Shown piece after piece: positions 42,019 to 51,081 of a DNA stretch of 64,000 nt; positions within the stretch are counted from its first letter, which is position 1, and each line of letters starts with the position of its first letter. Position numbers and translations under genes: made by a program. The stretch spans positions 248,001 through 312,000 of the forward strand of contig NZ_FQTX01000001.1 in NCBI RefSeq assembly GCF_900129045.1. Reading direction: 5' to 3'. This stretch comes from Bifidobacterium merycicum DSM 6492 (GTDB lineage: Bacteria > Actinomycetota > Actinomycetes > Actinomycetales > Bifidobacteriaceae). The notes under the pieces are model-generated. The model did no database searches. It saw only the letters and a program-made list of their open reading frames with translations, and was not told the origin of the DNA.

Positions 42019-43167
42019 GTGATAAACATTCGACAACGGCTAAGCCATCCTTTCCGTTTGCTGTTACTGTTGATCCCCATCGTCAGTCTGTGCTCGTACC
42101 TGGTGATGGGTGATTTCTTACGTTGGTGGGTTCTGTTGCCCGCTTTGGTGCAGATCGTGTTGCTTGTGTTTGCATATTGGCATCCCAAGGTCGCGTTGTC
42201 CACGTTTCTTGTGGTGTCCGTTCTGGCTGATGCCCTGGTCGTGGATTTTCGCATGTATTCCCTCTACGGCATCGTTTTCGCGGCGGGGCTGCTCGCCTAT
42301 GAAACTTCCAATGCCGTTGCCGTGGTGCTCGTCATTGCGTTGACTTCGGTACAGCTCATCGACACCCTGATTCCGGGATATGATCTTCGGCTGCGTAACG
42401 TGCCATCGTTCACGCTCATCTATGTGGTGGCCGTATTGATAGGACGCGGGCTGCGCTGGCGTGAACGTCGTTTCGAACGCGATTGGCAGGCGGAAAGGGA
42501 CCGGGCACAAGCCGAACAGATGCGCCGCAATGCCGAGATCGCGGATCGTATCCACGATGCCGTCACCGGTGACTTGGCCCTGGCCGCGGTCATGAAACAG
42601 CAGGAAATGGAACGGGATGATTGCCCCAACCGTGACTTGTTGGTGCAGATCAACGAACGCGTCCAGATGGCCTTGGCCAACGTGCATAGGGTCATCGGAC
42701 CAGCTTGATTCGGTCGATGGGGAGCATGACGCCGTTACCGTAGTCCAGCGTCAGTTGGTGGAGGGTTTGCGGGAATCCCTGCATGACGGGGATGAAAAGA
42801 TGAAGTCGGCCGGTTTCCAAGGTGGGGGGGGGGAACGCTCAGCGTCATCGAATGTCCAAACGAACTCCCTCAGAAAACGCTTCAGCTTGTGCAGGGGCTG
42901 ATACGCGAGATGTACGCGAACCTTGTCAAGCATGCGTCGCCTGATTCTCCGTATGAAGTGTTCGTCCTGTTGCATGAATCCTCCATCGAGATCACGCAGA
43001 TCAATCGCATACGCTGCGATGGCCAAGCTCCTGTGCGGTCGGATGGCGGGCATGGGGTCGCGTTCTACGCCGATAGGATTTCGGATTTGGGTGGTGTCCT
43101 GACATCGGAGAACTTGGATGATGACTGGAACATGTATGCCCGCATTCCCGTGAAGGCAACGAAATAA
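42019..43167 (+). pseudogene. Sensor histidine kinase (NarL-type partner), two frameshifts
   Basis: The GTG start at 42019 gives an N-terminal membrane part (about five helices, residues 12-145) and a HisKA_3-type dimerisation helix with H-box RIHDAVTGDL. The frame stops at 42708. The next frame continues with QLDSVDGEHDAVTVVQRQLVEGLRESLH and MKSAGF, a typical kinase segment. After the G10 tract at 42825-42834 the first frame resumes with TLSVIECPNELPQKTL and the N-box-like REMYANLVKHAS, then a HATPase end (HGVAFYADRI). One extra base near 42699 (ATCGGACC for ATCGACC) and one lost or two gained at the G-tract would repair it. As given it is disrupted; phase variation or sequence error are alternatives. 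Confidence 0.85.
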
Positions 43168-43222
43168 TGGCCGTGCCTTCTCAATTCAAAGGCGCGGCAT
43201 ATTCCGATATGTCTGGCGCATA

Positions 43223-43232
43223 TACACAAATG
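43223..43232 (-). promoter_or_regulatory. Third TTTGTGTA-type site, before the adaptor gene
   Basis: TACACAAATG, the reverse complement of the 41249 and 41273 sites. It lies about 115 bp upstream of the adaptor gene's start, which fits joint control of the exporter with the response regulator. Confidence 0.5.
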
Positions 43233-43347
43233 AGGTAGGGGAAGATTGCGTTTTTAGGCAGTGGAGCGTGATACTGGCTGAAAACAGACAAGGGATCGTG
43301 CGGCATGGATGACGCAGGTTTCGCATGAACATCATCGGGGGACGAGC

Positions 43348-44430
43348 ATGGGCAAACAGGGGAGCGATTCGAAAAATGGCGGTAGATCGCGGAGAAGCGG
43401 TCTTACTTGGACGTTGCTGGCCGTTGTCTTGTCCGTATGTCTCGCAGTCGGAGCGTGTGCGCTATGGCTTCCCGACCGTTCTCCGCAGCTATTGTCCGCA
43501 GCACGGGAGGTCACTTCAGCTCCAGCATCGGTTCAGGACTACAGCGGATCGCAGCAGGTGACGCTTGTGCCGACGGTTTCCGCCGACCGTGAACTCATCG
43601 GTAATGCGACGGGCACTGTAACTGATGACTGGTCCGCAGATGGACTTGCTTCCGGCAGAAGAGCCTACCGCGTCGACGATCGCTCCATAGTGGCCTTGAA
43701 CACGGCGACACCCCTGTATCGAGATTTGCAGACAGGCGATAAAGGCGATGATGTACTTGCATTGAACAACGAGTTGAATCGGCTCGGTTATAACAGCGTC
43801 CCGGACTCGAATACATACTGGTGGGCCACTTCCGACGGGTGGCGTCAACTCATGGCGGACAACGGGAACGCATCGGATGGCTCGCTGAAACTCGCGGACA
43901 CGATTTGGATTCCCGGCGATTCGGTGAATGTGGATTCGTGGAGCGCCGTCAAGGGAAGTGTGGTCGCATCGGATGCCGCGGTGGGCAAGGTTCCCGGAAA
44001 TCTGACGAGACTAACCATCAAGAACGGTACCGCATCGTCCGAGGATCGCATCATCGTGGCATCCGGTGTCACGGGCACGTTGCCGGCGAATTCGACGGAG
44101 ATGACGGATGATACGTTCCTGCAGCAAGTATCGGAAACGGAAGCGTATCGTTCGCTTTCGCAGGACGGGAAGAGCGCCGGCTTGGACGCCACGCTGACAT
44201 TGTCCAAACCGCTGCGTGCATTGAGGGTTCCCGCCGGGGCGGTGTTCGGCATCAGCGGTTCCGACGGGTGCATCGTGCCGGAATCCGGGAAAACCAAGGG
44301 GAAGCCGATGTCGGTATCGATAGTGGGCAGTGAGCTTGGCGTGAGTATGATCACTTCGGATAGTGCGGATATCTCCGCGATTTCGACGATACGTATCGGC
44401 AGCGGCTTGGACGCGCTGCGATGCGGGTGA
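43348..44430 (+). CDS. Membrane-anchored adaptor with peptidoglycan-binding domain
   Basis: 360 residues. An N-terminal membrane anchor (about 19-40), then a PG_binding_1-like segment (DLQTGDKGDDVLALNNELNRLGYN; about 130-155), and a C-terminal beta-rich part of the adaptor/HlyD kind (LRALRVPAGAVFGISG). Such proteins sit between an ABC exporter and the cell wall in Gram-positives. The ATG at 43348 has GGGGGA upstream. ATPase and permease genes follow. Confidence 0.78.
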   Translation: MGKQGSDSKNGGRSRRSGLTWTLLAVVLSVCLAVGACALWLPDRSPQLLSAAREVTSAPASVQDYSGSQQVTLVPTVSADRELIGNATGTVTDDWSADGLASGRRAYRVDDRSIVALNTATPLYRDLQTGDKGDDVLALNNELNRLGYNSVPDSNTYWWATSDGWRQLMADNGNASDGSLKLADTIWIPGDSVNVDSWSAVKGSVVASDAAVGKVPGNLTRLTIKNGTASSEDRIIVASGVTGTLPANSTEMTDDTFLQQVSETEAYRSLSQDGKSAGLDATLTLSKPLRALRVPAGAVFGISGSDGCIVPESGKTKGKPMSVSIVGSELGVSMITSDSADISAISTIRIGSGLDALRCG

Positions 44431-44443
44431 TGGGCGGCGCCGT

Positions 44444-45088
44444 ATGCGTGTCGAGATGAAGGGGTTAGCACATCGCTTCCCGGGAACGGATGTGCTGTTC
44501 GAAAACCTTGATTACACGGTCGAACCCGGTGTCACGGTGGCGGTGTGCGGTCCTTCCGGATGCGGCAAATCCACTCTGCTGTCGATTCTGGCCGGTTGGG
44601 AGAACCCATATAAGGGCGCGGTGGTTCGCGAAGGTGCGGAACGCATCGGTTGGGTGTTCCAGAATCCGTATGGAGTGGCGGAACGGACCGCGTTGGATCA
44701 TGTGGTGTTTCCTTTGCTGGCGAAAGGGCTGCGTCGAAAAGAAGCCGAACCCGAGGCTCTGGCCGCCATGGACCTGTTCGATCTGGCTTATGCGGCGGGT
44801 CGTCGTTTCTCGGATCTCTCCGGTGGTGAGGCGCAACGTCTGATGCTGGCCCGTGCGGTGTGCTCAAGGCCGGATATGTTGCTTGTCGACGAGCCAACGG
44901 CGCAGTTGGATACACGTACGGCGCATTCCGTAAGCCATGTGCTGGGCAATCTTGCCGGGCAGGGGATGATCGTATTGGTGGCCACCCATGACCCGGATAC
45001 GCGCGATGCGTGTGATCGTGTGCTCGATCTGGCGGATTATGCGCCGGGCGGCAAACGGTCCGGTGAAACGGAAGGTGAACGCGCATGA
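44444..45088 (+). CDS. ABC transporter ATPase (MacB/LolD type)
   Basis: 214 residues. Walker A GPSGCGKST (about 39), Q-loop VFQNPYG, signature LSGGEAQR, Walker B MLLVDEPTAQLD and H-loop THD. Start taken at 44444; the ribosome binding site (GGGCGG) is weak, and 44363 is an open alternative that would overlap the adaptor. ATGA overlap with the permease gene. Confidence 0.88.
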   Translation: MRVEMKGLAHRFPGTDVLFENLDYTVEPGVTVAVCGPSGCGKSTLLSILAGWENPYKGAVVREGAERIGWVFQNPYGVAERTALDHVVFPLLAKGLRRKEAEPEALAAMDLFDLAYAAGRRFSDLSGGEAQRLMLARAVCSRPDMLLVDEPTAQLDTRTAHSVSHVLGNLAGQGMIVLVATHDPDTRDACDRVLDLADYAPGGKRSGETEGERA

Positions 45089-46167
45089 GAATACGGTCGG
45101 TGGTTTCCGAAGCGATGCGCAATATCGGCAGTGGTGTCAGTCGTGCATTCACGATGTTCCTCGTGATGCTGATAGCCGGCACGTTATTGGGTGGCTATGA
45201 GGCGATGAACGTGATCGGGTTGGAAACCGAAGCGAGCGAGCGTATCCGCTCCGATGCCGATGTGAAGTCCATCGTTGGCGGCGATGTCGATGGTGGTGCC
45301 TGCGATAGGCTTGCCGGCGTGCTCGGTGATAGCGCCTCGGCCGGGGCGATGCGTGCCGGTTCCCGCATTGTCATGCAGGCCACGCCGGGTAAGGATATTG
45401 CATCATATGAAGTGACTTCAGACATGCTGCGACTGATCGTTTCGGGGATGAGCGGCATGAGGGCCGATGCTTCCGGTGTGTGGATCTCATCCGATGTGGC
45501 TGGGGATTTCGGTTTGGCTTGCGGAAGCCTGATGCGCACCGATACCGGCACGGTACGTGTGGCGGGTGTATTCGATTGGCCCAATGATGGACGTGACACG
45601 CGGTTCGCCTATGCGGTGATTGTTCCCGTTTCCTCCGATGCGAGCATGTTCAACGAATGTTGGGTCAAGCAATGGCCGCAAAGCGAACAGTCGGAGAGCT
45701 TGCTGTACTCCACGTTGGTGGTGTCGGGCCGCGGCGGTGGCGGTGCCGGTGTGACGCAGGTGAACAGGGGATTCGATGCCCGTTACGATGCATGGGCTTC
45801 GTATATGAATCGGCAGACCAGATGGATGCCATGGGTTGGGTTTGCCGTCGGTGTGCTCGTCGGTGTGGTTGCGGTGAGACGTCGTCGCTTGGAATATGCC
45901 GGGGCGTTGCATTCAGGCCAAGGCAAAGGCTCGCAACTGTTGGGCATCATGATCGAAACGAGTATCTGGTCGGGACTGGCGACGTTGTGCTCATGCGTGC
46001 TGCTTGTCGCATACTGTGCGCGTATGGGTGGCTCCGACCCAAGCGGTGTGTTGCTGGGGGCGGTGCGTGCGCCGGTGGCGATGTTCGCGGGCTCGGTGAC
46101 GGCTGCCGTGGCGGCGGGCGCGTTCGTTCGGCAAAGCCAGTTGTTCAGGTATTTCAAGAAGCGTTGA
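45085..46167 (+). CDS. FtsX-like ABC permease
   Basis: 360 residues. One N-terminal helix (about 20-40: FTMFLVMLIAGTLLGGY), an extracytoplasmic domain, then three C-terminal helices (about 250-270, 292-312, 330-350). Small MacB-like topology without a strong match to a named exporter. ATGA overlap with the ATPase gene. Confidence 0.82.
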   Translation: MRIRSVVSEAMRNIGSGVSRAFTMFLVMLIAGTLLGGYEAMNVIGLETEASERIRSDADVKSIVGGDVDGGACDRLAGVLGDSASAGAMRAGSRIVMQATPGKDIASYEVTSDMLRLIVSGMSGMRADASGVWISSDVAGDFGLACGSLMRTDTGTVRVAGVFDWPNDGRDTRFAYAVIVPVSSDASMFNECWVKQWPQSEQSESLLYSTLVVSGRGGGGAGVTQVNRGFDARYDAWASYMNRQTRWMPWVGFAVGVLVGVVAVRRRRLEYAGALHSGQGKGSQLLGIMIETSIWSGLATLCSCVLLVAYCARMGGSDPSGVLLGAVRAPVAMFAGSVTAAVAAGAFVRQSQLFRYFKKR

Positions 46168-46210
46168 CGCCCGGTGAACCGGCTGTAGGAAGCCGATGAT
46201 TCCATGATGA

Positions 46211-46243
46211 CACCATTTATGGTCAGCTTGACTATAAATGGTG
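46211..46243. promoter_or_regulatory. 33-bp palindrome upstream of nrtR (NrtR-type operator)
   Basis: CACCATTTAT-G-GTCA-GCT-TGAC-T-ATAAATGGTG: arms of 10 and 4 bp are exact, with one mismatched pair. It overlaps a TATAAA -10-like box. NrtR binds palindromes upstream of NAD genes, and this one sits 49 bp before the nrtR start, so autoregulation of nrtR-nadABC is likely. Confidence 0.75.
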
Positions 46244-46291
46244 TTACGCTGTTCCGCAGCAGGGAAAGACCCTGCCGTGAAAGGAACGGCC

Positions 46292-47071
46292 ATGGGCATC
46301 GGCAATGTCTCGGAAAGGCGCTTGGCGCAACCGGGAATCGGCGTCTCCGTGGTGATTCTCGCGCTCGGCCCGCATGGCGACAGCGCGGCCAACGGAAGCA
46401 GCCGTCTGTGGCTGCCGCTGGTCCGCCGCGTCAGACAACCCTTCATGGGTTCCTGGGCGCTGCCGGGCGGCGACCTGCGCGTAGGGCATTCCCTGGAGGA
46501 ATCAGCGTTCAAGGCCTTGGAATCCACCACCGAACTGCATCCGAAATATCTCGAACAGCTGTACACGTTCGGCGACCCCTCACGGTCGAGCGGCGGGCTT
46601 CCCATGGTCTCCATCGTGTATTGGGCGCTCGTCGGCGAAGCCGAAACCAAGGATTTCGCCGAAAAGGACAACGTCAAATGGTTCCCCGTCGACGATCTGC
46701 CGGATCTCGCCTTCGACCATCGACGCATCATCGACTACGCCCTGTGGCGCTCGCGCAGCAAACTCGAATACCCCGACATCGCCACCAAACTCGTCGGCGA
46801 GGAATTCACCCTCAGCCAGCTGCATGACGTGTACGAGGCTGTCACCGGCCAGCCGCTCGATTTGGCGAACTTCCGCAGGAAAATGCTTGCATCCGGGCAT
46901 CTGGAAGACACCGGCAGGAAACTCCACGTGGGGCGCAGCCGCCCCGCGGCCATATACCGGTACCGGCATGACGGCGAGCCGCGCATGGAATTCACGTTCC
47001 CCACAACGGTGGAACACGGCAAACCGGAAACCCGCGCCGACGACGCGCTATCCGCGCTCATGCCGTCGTGA
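46292..47071 (+). CDS. nrtR: NUDIX-related transcriptional regulator of NAD synthesis (NrtR)
   Basis: 259 residues. A NUDIX-like N-terminal domain (about 12-150; GSWALPGGDLRVGHSLEESA) without full catalytic residues, and a C-terminal winged helix (about 170-240: FTLSQLHDVYEAVTG and NFRRKMLASG). NrtR binds ADP-ribose and represses NAD genes. It is upstream of nadABC. Start at 46292, with GAAAGGAAC upstream. Operator at 46211-46243. Confidence 0.88.
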   Translation: MGIGNVSERRLAQPGIGVSVVILALGPHGDSAANGSSRLWLPLVRRVRQPFMGSWALPGGDLRVGHSLEESAFKALESTTELHPKYLEQLYTFGDPSRSSGGLPMVSIVYWALVGEAETKDFAEKDNVKWFPVDDLPDLAFDHRRIIDYALWRSRSKLEYPDIATKLVGEEFTLSQLHDVYEAVTGQPLDLANFRRKMLASGHLEDTGRKLHVGRSRPAAIYRYRHDGEPRMEFTFPTTVEHGKPETRADDALSALMPS

Positions 47072-47168
47072 CAGGGCACGGCGAGCTACATCGGAAATTT
47101 TTCGGCATCGACGCACCACAGCGCCATGCCGGCATCATCGTGAACACACCATATGAAAGGAACGCAGC

Positions 47169-48449
47169 ATGACTGCAACACTCTCCTCGCCGTCCGTCGA
47201 CGAAATCATCGCCAAGCTCGGCGCACAAAGCACCTGCGACGCCGGACTCACCCAGGATCCATGGCATTTCGACACCACCAAGCCGAGCTACGGACCCGGC
47301 GCATCCATGTTCGACCCGCTGCCAAGCAACGCCCCCAGACAGCAAGTGCTCCCGGAGGAATACCGCAACGCCTCCGACGAGGAACTGCAGGAACGCATCC
47401 GCGCGGCCAAATCCCGCCTCGGCAAGAAACTGCTGATCCTCGGCCACTTCTACCAGCGCGATGAGATCATCTGTCACGCCGACTTCGTGGGCGACTCCTT
47501 CCAGCTCGCCAAGAACGCCACCGAACGCCCCGACGCCGACCATATCGTCTTCTGCGGCGTGCATTTCATGGCCGAAACCGCCGACATCCTCTCCACGCCC
47601 GGACAGACCGTGACCCTGCCGAATCTCTCCGCCGGCTGTTCCATGGCCGACATGGCCAACATCGACCAGGTCGAGGAATGCTGGCAGCAGCTCGGCGAAA
47701 TCTGCGGCACCAAGCCCGGTTCCGATGGTCGCCAGCAGATCGTGCCCGTCACCTACATGAACTCGTCCGCCGCACTGAAGGCGTTCTGCGGGCGCAACGG
47801 CGGCATCGTATGCACCTCCTCCAACGCGCACGCCGTACTCGAATGGGCGTTCGCCCGCGGCAAGCGCGTCCTGTTCTTCCCCGACCAGCATCTGGGCCGC
47901 AACACCGCCCGCGCCATGGGCATTCCGCTGGAGGAAATGCCGCTGTGGGATCCGTTCAAGCCCGCCGGCGGCGCCGAAGACCCGTCCGTGTATGCCAACG
48001 CCAAGATGATCCTGTGGAAGGGTTTCTGCTCCGTGCATCAGCGCTTCACCGTCGAACAGATCGAACGGGCCCGTAAGGCATACCCCGGCGTGAAGGTCAT
48101 CGTGCACCCAGAATGCGCGATGGACGTGGTCGACGCGGCGGACGGCACCGGTTCCACCGCCTACATCGTCAAGGAGATCGCCAACGCCCCGGCCGGATCC
48201 GCCGTGGCGGTCGGCACCGAAATCAACCTCGTGAACCGTCTCGCCGCGCAATACCCCGACAAGACCGTGTTCTGCCTCGACCCCGTGGTCTGCCCGTGCT
48301 CCACCATGTACCGCATCCACCCGGCCTACCTCGCATGGGCGTTGGAAAACATCGAACAGGGTAACATCGTCAACCGCATCACCGTGGACGACACCACTGC
48401 CCGTGACGCCAAGATCGCCCTGCAGCGCATGCTGGAGGTGCACCCGTGA
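47169..48449 (+). CDS. nadA: Quinolinate synthase
   Basis: 426 residues. An iron-sulfur enzyme that joins iminoaspartate and DHAP to make quinolinate. Visible motifs: LGHFYQRDEI, HADFVGDSFQLA, FCGVHFMAETA, the Cys in HPECAMDVV and CPCSTMYRI. It starts after GAAAGGAAC and overlaps nadB (GTGA). Confidence 0.93.
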   Translation: MTATLSSPSVDEIIAKLGAQSTCDAGLTQDPWHFDTTKPSYGPGASMFDPLPSNAPRQQVLPEEYRNASDEELQERIRAAKSRLGKKLLILGHFYQRDEIICHADFVGDSFQLAKNATERPDADHIVFCGVHFMAETADILSTPGQTVTLPNLSAGCSMADMANIDQVEECWQQLGEICGTKPGSDGRQQIVPVTYMNSSAALKAFCGRNGGIVCTSSNAHAVLEWAFARGKRVLFFPDQHLGRNTARAMGIPLEEMPLWDPFKPAGGAEDPSVYANAKMILWKGFCSVHQRFTVEQIERARKAYPGVKVIVHPECAMDVVDAADGTGSTAYIVKEIANAPAGSAVAVGTEINLVNRLAAQYPDKTVFCLDPVVCPCSTMYRIHPAYLAWALENIEQGNIVNRITVDDTTARDAKIALQRMLEVHP

Positions 48450-50200
48450 TCGTCGTGATCGGCGCCGGCATCGCCGGACTGTCCGCGGCGCTTGCGGCCG
48501 CGGGGGATAAACGCGTGGGGGCGGAAGGCCTCACCGCATACGGGAACGCGAACATCGCCGGGGGCGACGCCTCAGATGACGTGCTGCTCGTCTGCAAGGA
48601 CGAATTCGTGGAATCCAACACCTACCATGCCCAAGGCGGCGTGGCATGCGCCATCTTCAGCGATGACGATCCGCGGCTGCACGCCGAGGACACCATGGCC
48701 GCCGGTCACGGATTGTGCGACCGTACCGCGGTGGACGTGCTCACCGACGAGGGGGCGCGCCACGTGCGCGAACTTATCGCCGCCGGATGGCATGTGGATC
48801 GCGGCGAGGACGGTTCGGTGCTGCGCGGGCTAGAAGCCGCGCACTGCCGTTCCCGCGTGGTGCACGCCGGAGGGGATGCCACCGGCAAGGTGCTCGAACT
48901 CGATGTGAGCGCCATGGTCCGTGAGAATCCGCGCATCCACGTGCTCGAACATGCGTTCCTGAACGATCTGATCATGCGCGACGGGCACGTTTCCGGCGTG
49001 CGGCTTACCGTGCGGGGCGCGGACGGCGAAGCCGAATCCCGCACAATCGACGCGACGCGCGTGATTCTCGCCACGGGCGGTGCGGGCCGACTCTACCCGT
49101 ACACCACCAACCCCGCAGTGGCCACCGGCGACGGACTGGCCGCCGCACTGCGTGCCGGAGCACAGGTCACCGACCTTGAGTTCTACCAGTTCCACCCCAC
49201 GGCCATGGCCATCGGCGAACACTTCCTCGTCTCCGAAGCCGTCCGCGGCGAAGGCGCGGTACTGCTCGACGAGCATGGGCACCGGTTCATGACCGACGTG
49301 GACCCCAGGGCCGAACTTGCGCCGCGCGACGTGGTGGCATGCGCCAACTTCCGCACCATGCAGGCGCAGGGCGGCAAGCCGGTCATGCTTGACGTTTCGC
49401 CCATGGCCAAGGAGAACCCCGATCTGGCGGCGTTCCTACGCCACCGATTCCCGACCATCGACGCATACACGCGTTCCCTCGGCTTCGACTGGAGCAAGGA
49501 GCCGATTCCGGTCGCCCCCGCCGCGCACTACTGGATGGGCGGCATCCGCACCGACCTGTTCGGACGGTCCAGCATCCCCGGCCTGTATGCCGCGGGCGAA
49601 TGCGCGCGAACCGGCGTGCAAGGCGCGAACCGTCTCGCCTCCAACTCGCTGCTTGAAGGACTCGTCTACGGGTACCGCGCGGGACTCGCCACGGTGCGTG
49701 ATGCGGACGATGCCGTATGGCAGCCGCAAACCCTTGACAACAGTGCGATTACGGGCCTGCCGGTCGCCCAGGAGCCGATGGTGTTGGATATGCCCGGCCA
49801 TGACGGCGGCAACGCCGATGGCGACGGTGCGGGCGCGAGCGTATGGGACCGCGGGCGCATCGAGAACGAGATGTGGAAGCATGTCGGCGTGCTGCGCGAC
49901 CATGACGGGCTTGCCGCAGCGGTGACGGATCTTGCCGGTGCGCTCGCCGAAGCGAACGCCGCGGTGCCCGCCGCAGTGCCCGCCGCAGTGCATGGGTCCG
50001 GTGTTTCGGGCGCCGCCTCGTATGCCGATCGCATCGCCATGCTCGAGAACCGTAATCTGCTCACCGTCGGATACGTCGAGGCCGTCGCCGCGCTGAACCG
50101 TTGCGAATCGCGCGGTGCGCACACCCGCACCGACTATGCGACGGTCAATCCGACCATCGCGCATTCCATCGCCTACCGTCTGAAAGGAACGTCATGCTGA
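48446..50200 (+). CDS. nadB: L-aspartate oxidase
   Basis: 584 residues. FAD enzyme, first step of NAD synthesis, making iminoaspartate for NadA. FAD-binding VVIGAGIAGLSAAL at the start, NTYHAQGGVA (about 55), FYQFHPTAM (about 247). GTG start overlaps the nadA stop. The C-terminal helical domain includes a small internal repeat encoding AAVPAAVPAAV. Confidence 0.92.
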   Translation: MIVVIGAGIAGLSAALAAAGDKRVGAEGLTAYGNANIAGGDASDDVLLVCKDEFVESNTYHAQGGVACAIFSDDDPRLHAEDTMAAGHGLCDRTAVDVLTDEGARHVRELIAAGWHVDRGEDGSVLRGLEAAHCRSRVVHAGGDATGKVLELDVSAMVRENPRIHVLEHAFLNDLIMRDGHVSGVRLTVRGADGEAESRTIDATRVILATGGAGRLYPYTTNPAVATGDGLAAALRAGAQVTDLEFYQFHPTAMAIGEHFLVSEAVRGEGAVLLDEHGHRFMTDVDPRAELAPRDVVACANFRTMQAQGGKPVMLDVSPMAKENPDLAAFLRHRFPTIDAYTRSLGFDWSKEPIPVAPAAHYWMGGIRTDLFGRSSIPGLYAAGECARTGVQGANRLASNSLLEGLVYGYRAGLATVRDADDAVWQPQTLDNSAITGLPVAQEPMVLDMPGHDGGNADGDGAGASVWDRGRIENEMWKHVGVLRDHDGLAAAVTDLAGALAEANAAVPAAVPAAVHGSGVSGAASYADRIAMLENRNLLTVGYVEAVAALNRCESRGAHTRTDYATVNPTIAHSIAYRLKGTSC

Positions 50201-51081
50201 CCCGTCAGGTCATCCGTAAGGCCGTGGAGGCCGCTCTCGAGGAGGACGCGCCCAACGGTGACATCACCTGCGCCACGACGATTCCGCCGCAGGCACGGGG
50301 CGAAGTGCGTCTCGTCGCCCGCGAGCGTGGCGTGATGAGCGGCATCGACGTGTTCGTCGCGGCATTCAAGGCGCAGAATCCCGAAACCGTGGTCATGCAG
50401 GCGATCGCCGATGGTGACCGTTTCGAACCGGGGCGGACGCTCGCCACCGTGAGTGGCCCGGTGCACGACCTGCTCACCGCGGAACGCGTGGCGTTGAACT
50501 TCACCCAACGCATGTGCGGCATCGCCACCATGACCGACACGTTCGTGGCCGCGGCCGACCAGGCGAGAACCCTGCCCGGGTATCGCGCCCCGCGCACCTA
50601 CGCCGCCCCGCGCATCGTCGACACGCGCAAAACCACGCCCGGACTGCGCCCGTTCGAGAAATACGCGGTCGTTTGCGGCGGTGGGCACAACCACCGGTAT
50701 GGGCTGTCCGACGCGGTGATGGTCAAGGACAACCACTTGGCCGCGCTCGCCGAGCAAGGCATCGACATGGCCGGCGCGATCAGGCATATCCGCGAACAGG
50801 TGGGGCATACCACGCATATCGAAGTGGAAGTCGACCGGCTCGAACAGATTCCGGCGGCGCTTGACGGCGGTGCGGACACCATCATGCTCGACAATTTCAC
50901 GCTTGAGGATACGTGTGCCGGCGTGGATATGATCGACGGTCACGCGATTGTGGAGGCCAGCGGCACCATGACGGTGGAACGCGTGCCCGAAGTGGCGGCC
51001 ACGGGCGTGGACGTGATCTCCGTGGGCGCGTTGACGCATAGCGTACGCAGCATCGACTTGGGATTGGATTGGGTGCGATGA
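50194..51081 (+). CDS. nadC: Nicotinate-nucleotide pyrophosphorylase (quinolinate phosphoribosyltransferase)
   Basis: 295 residues. Converts quinolinate and PRPP to nicotinate mononucleotide. Motifs RIVDTRKTTPGLR, GGGHNHRYGL and IMLDNF. The ATG overlaps the end of nadB. Confidence 0.93.
   Translation: MLTRQVIRKAVEAALEEDAPNGDITCATTIPPQARGEVRLVARERGVMSGIDVFVAAFKAQNPETVVMQAIADGDRFEPGRTLATVSGPVHDLLTAERVALNFTQRMCGIATMTDTFVAAADQARTLPGYRAPRTYAAPRIVDTRKTTPGLRPFEKYAVVCGGGHNHRYGLSDAVMVKDNHLAALAEQGIDMAGAIRHIREQVGHTTHIEVEVDRLEQIPAALDGGADTIMLDNFTLEDTCAGVDMIDGHAIVEASGTMTVERVPEVAATGVDVISVGALTHSVRSIDLGLDWVR

Noticed and set aside
47058-48443. 461-residue minus-strand frame
   Set aside because: Antisense of nadA; same shadow composition.
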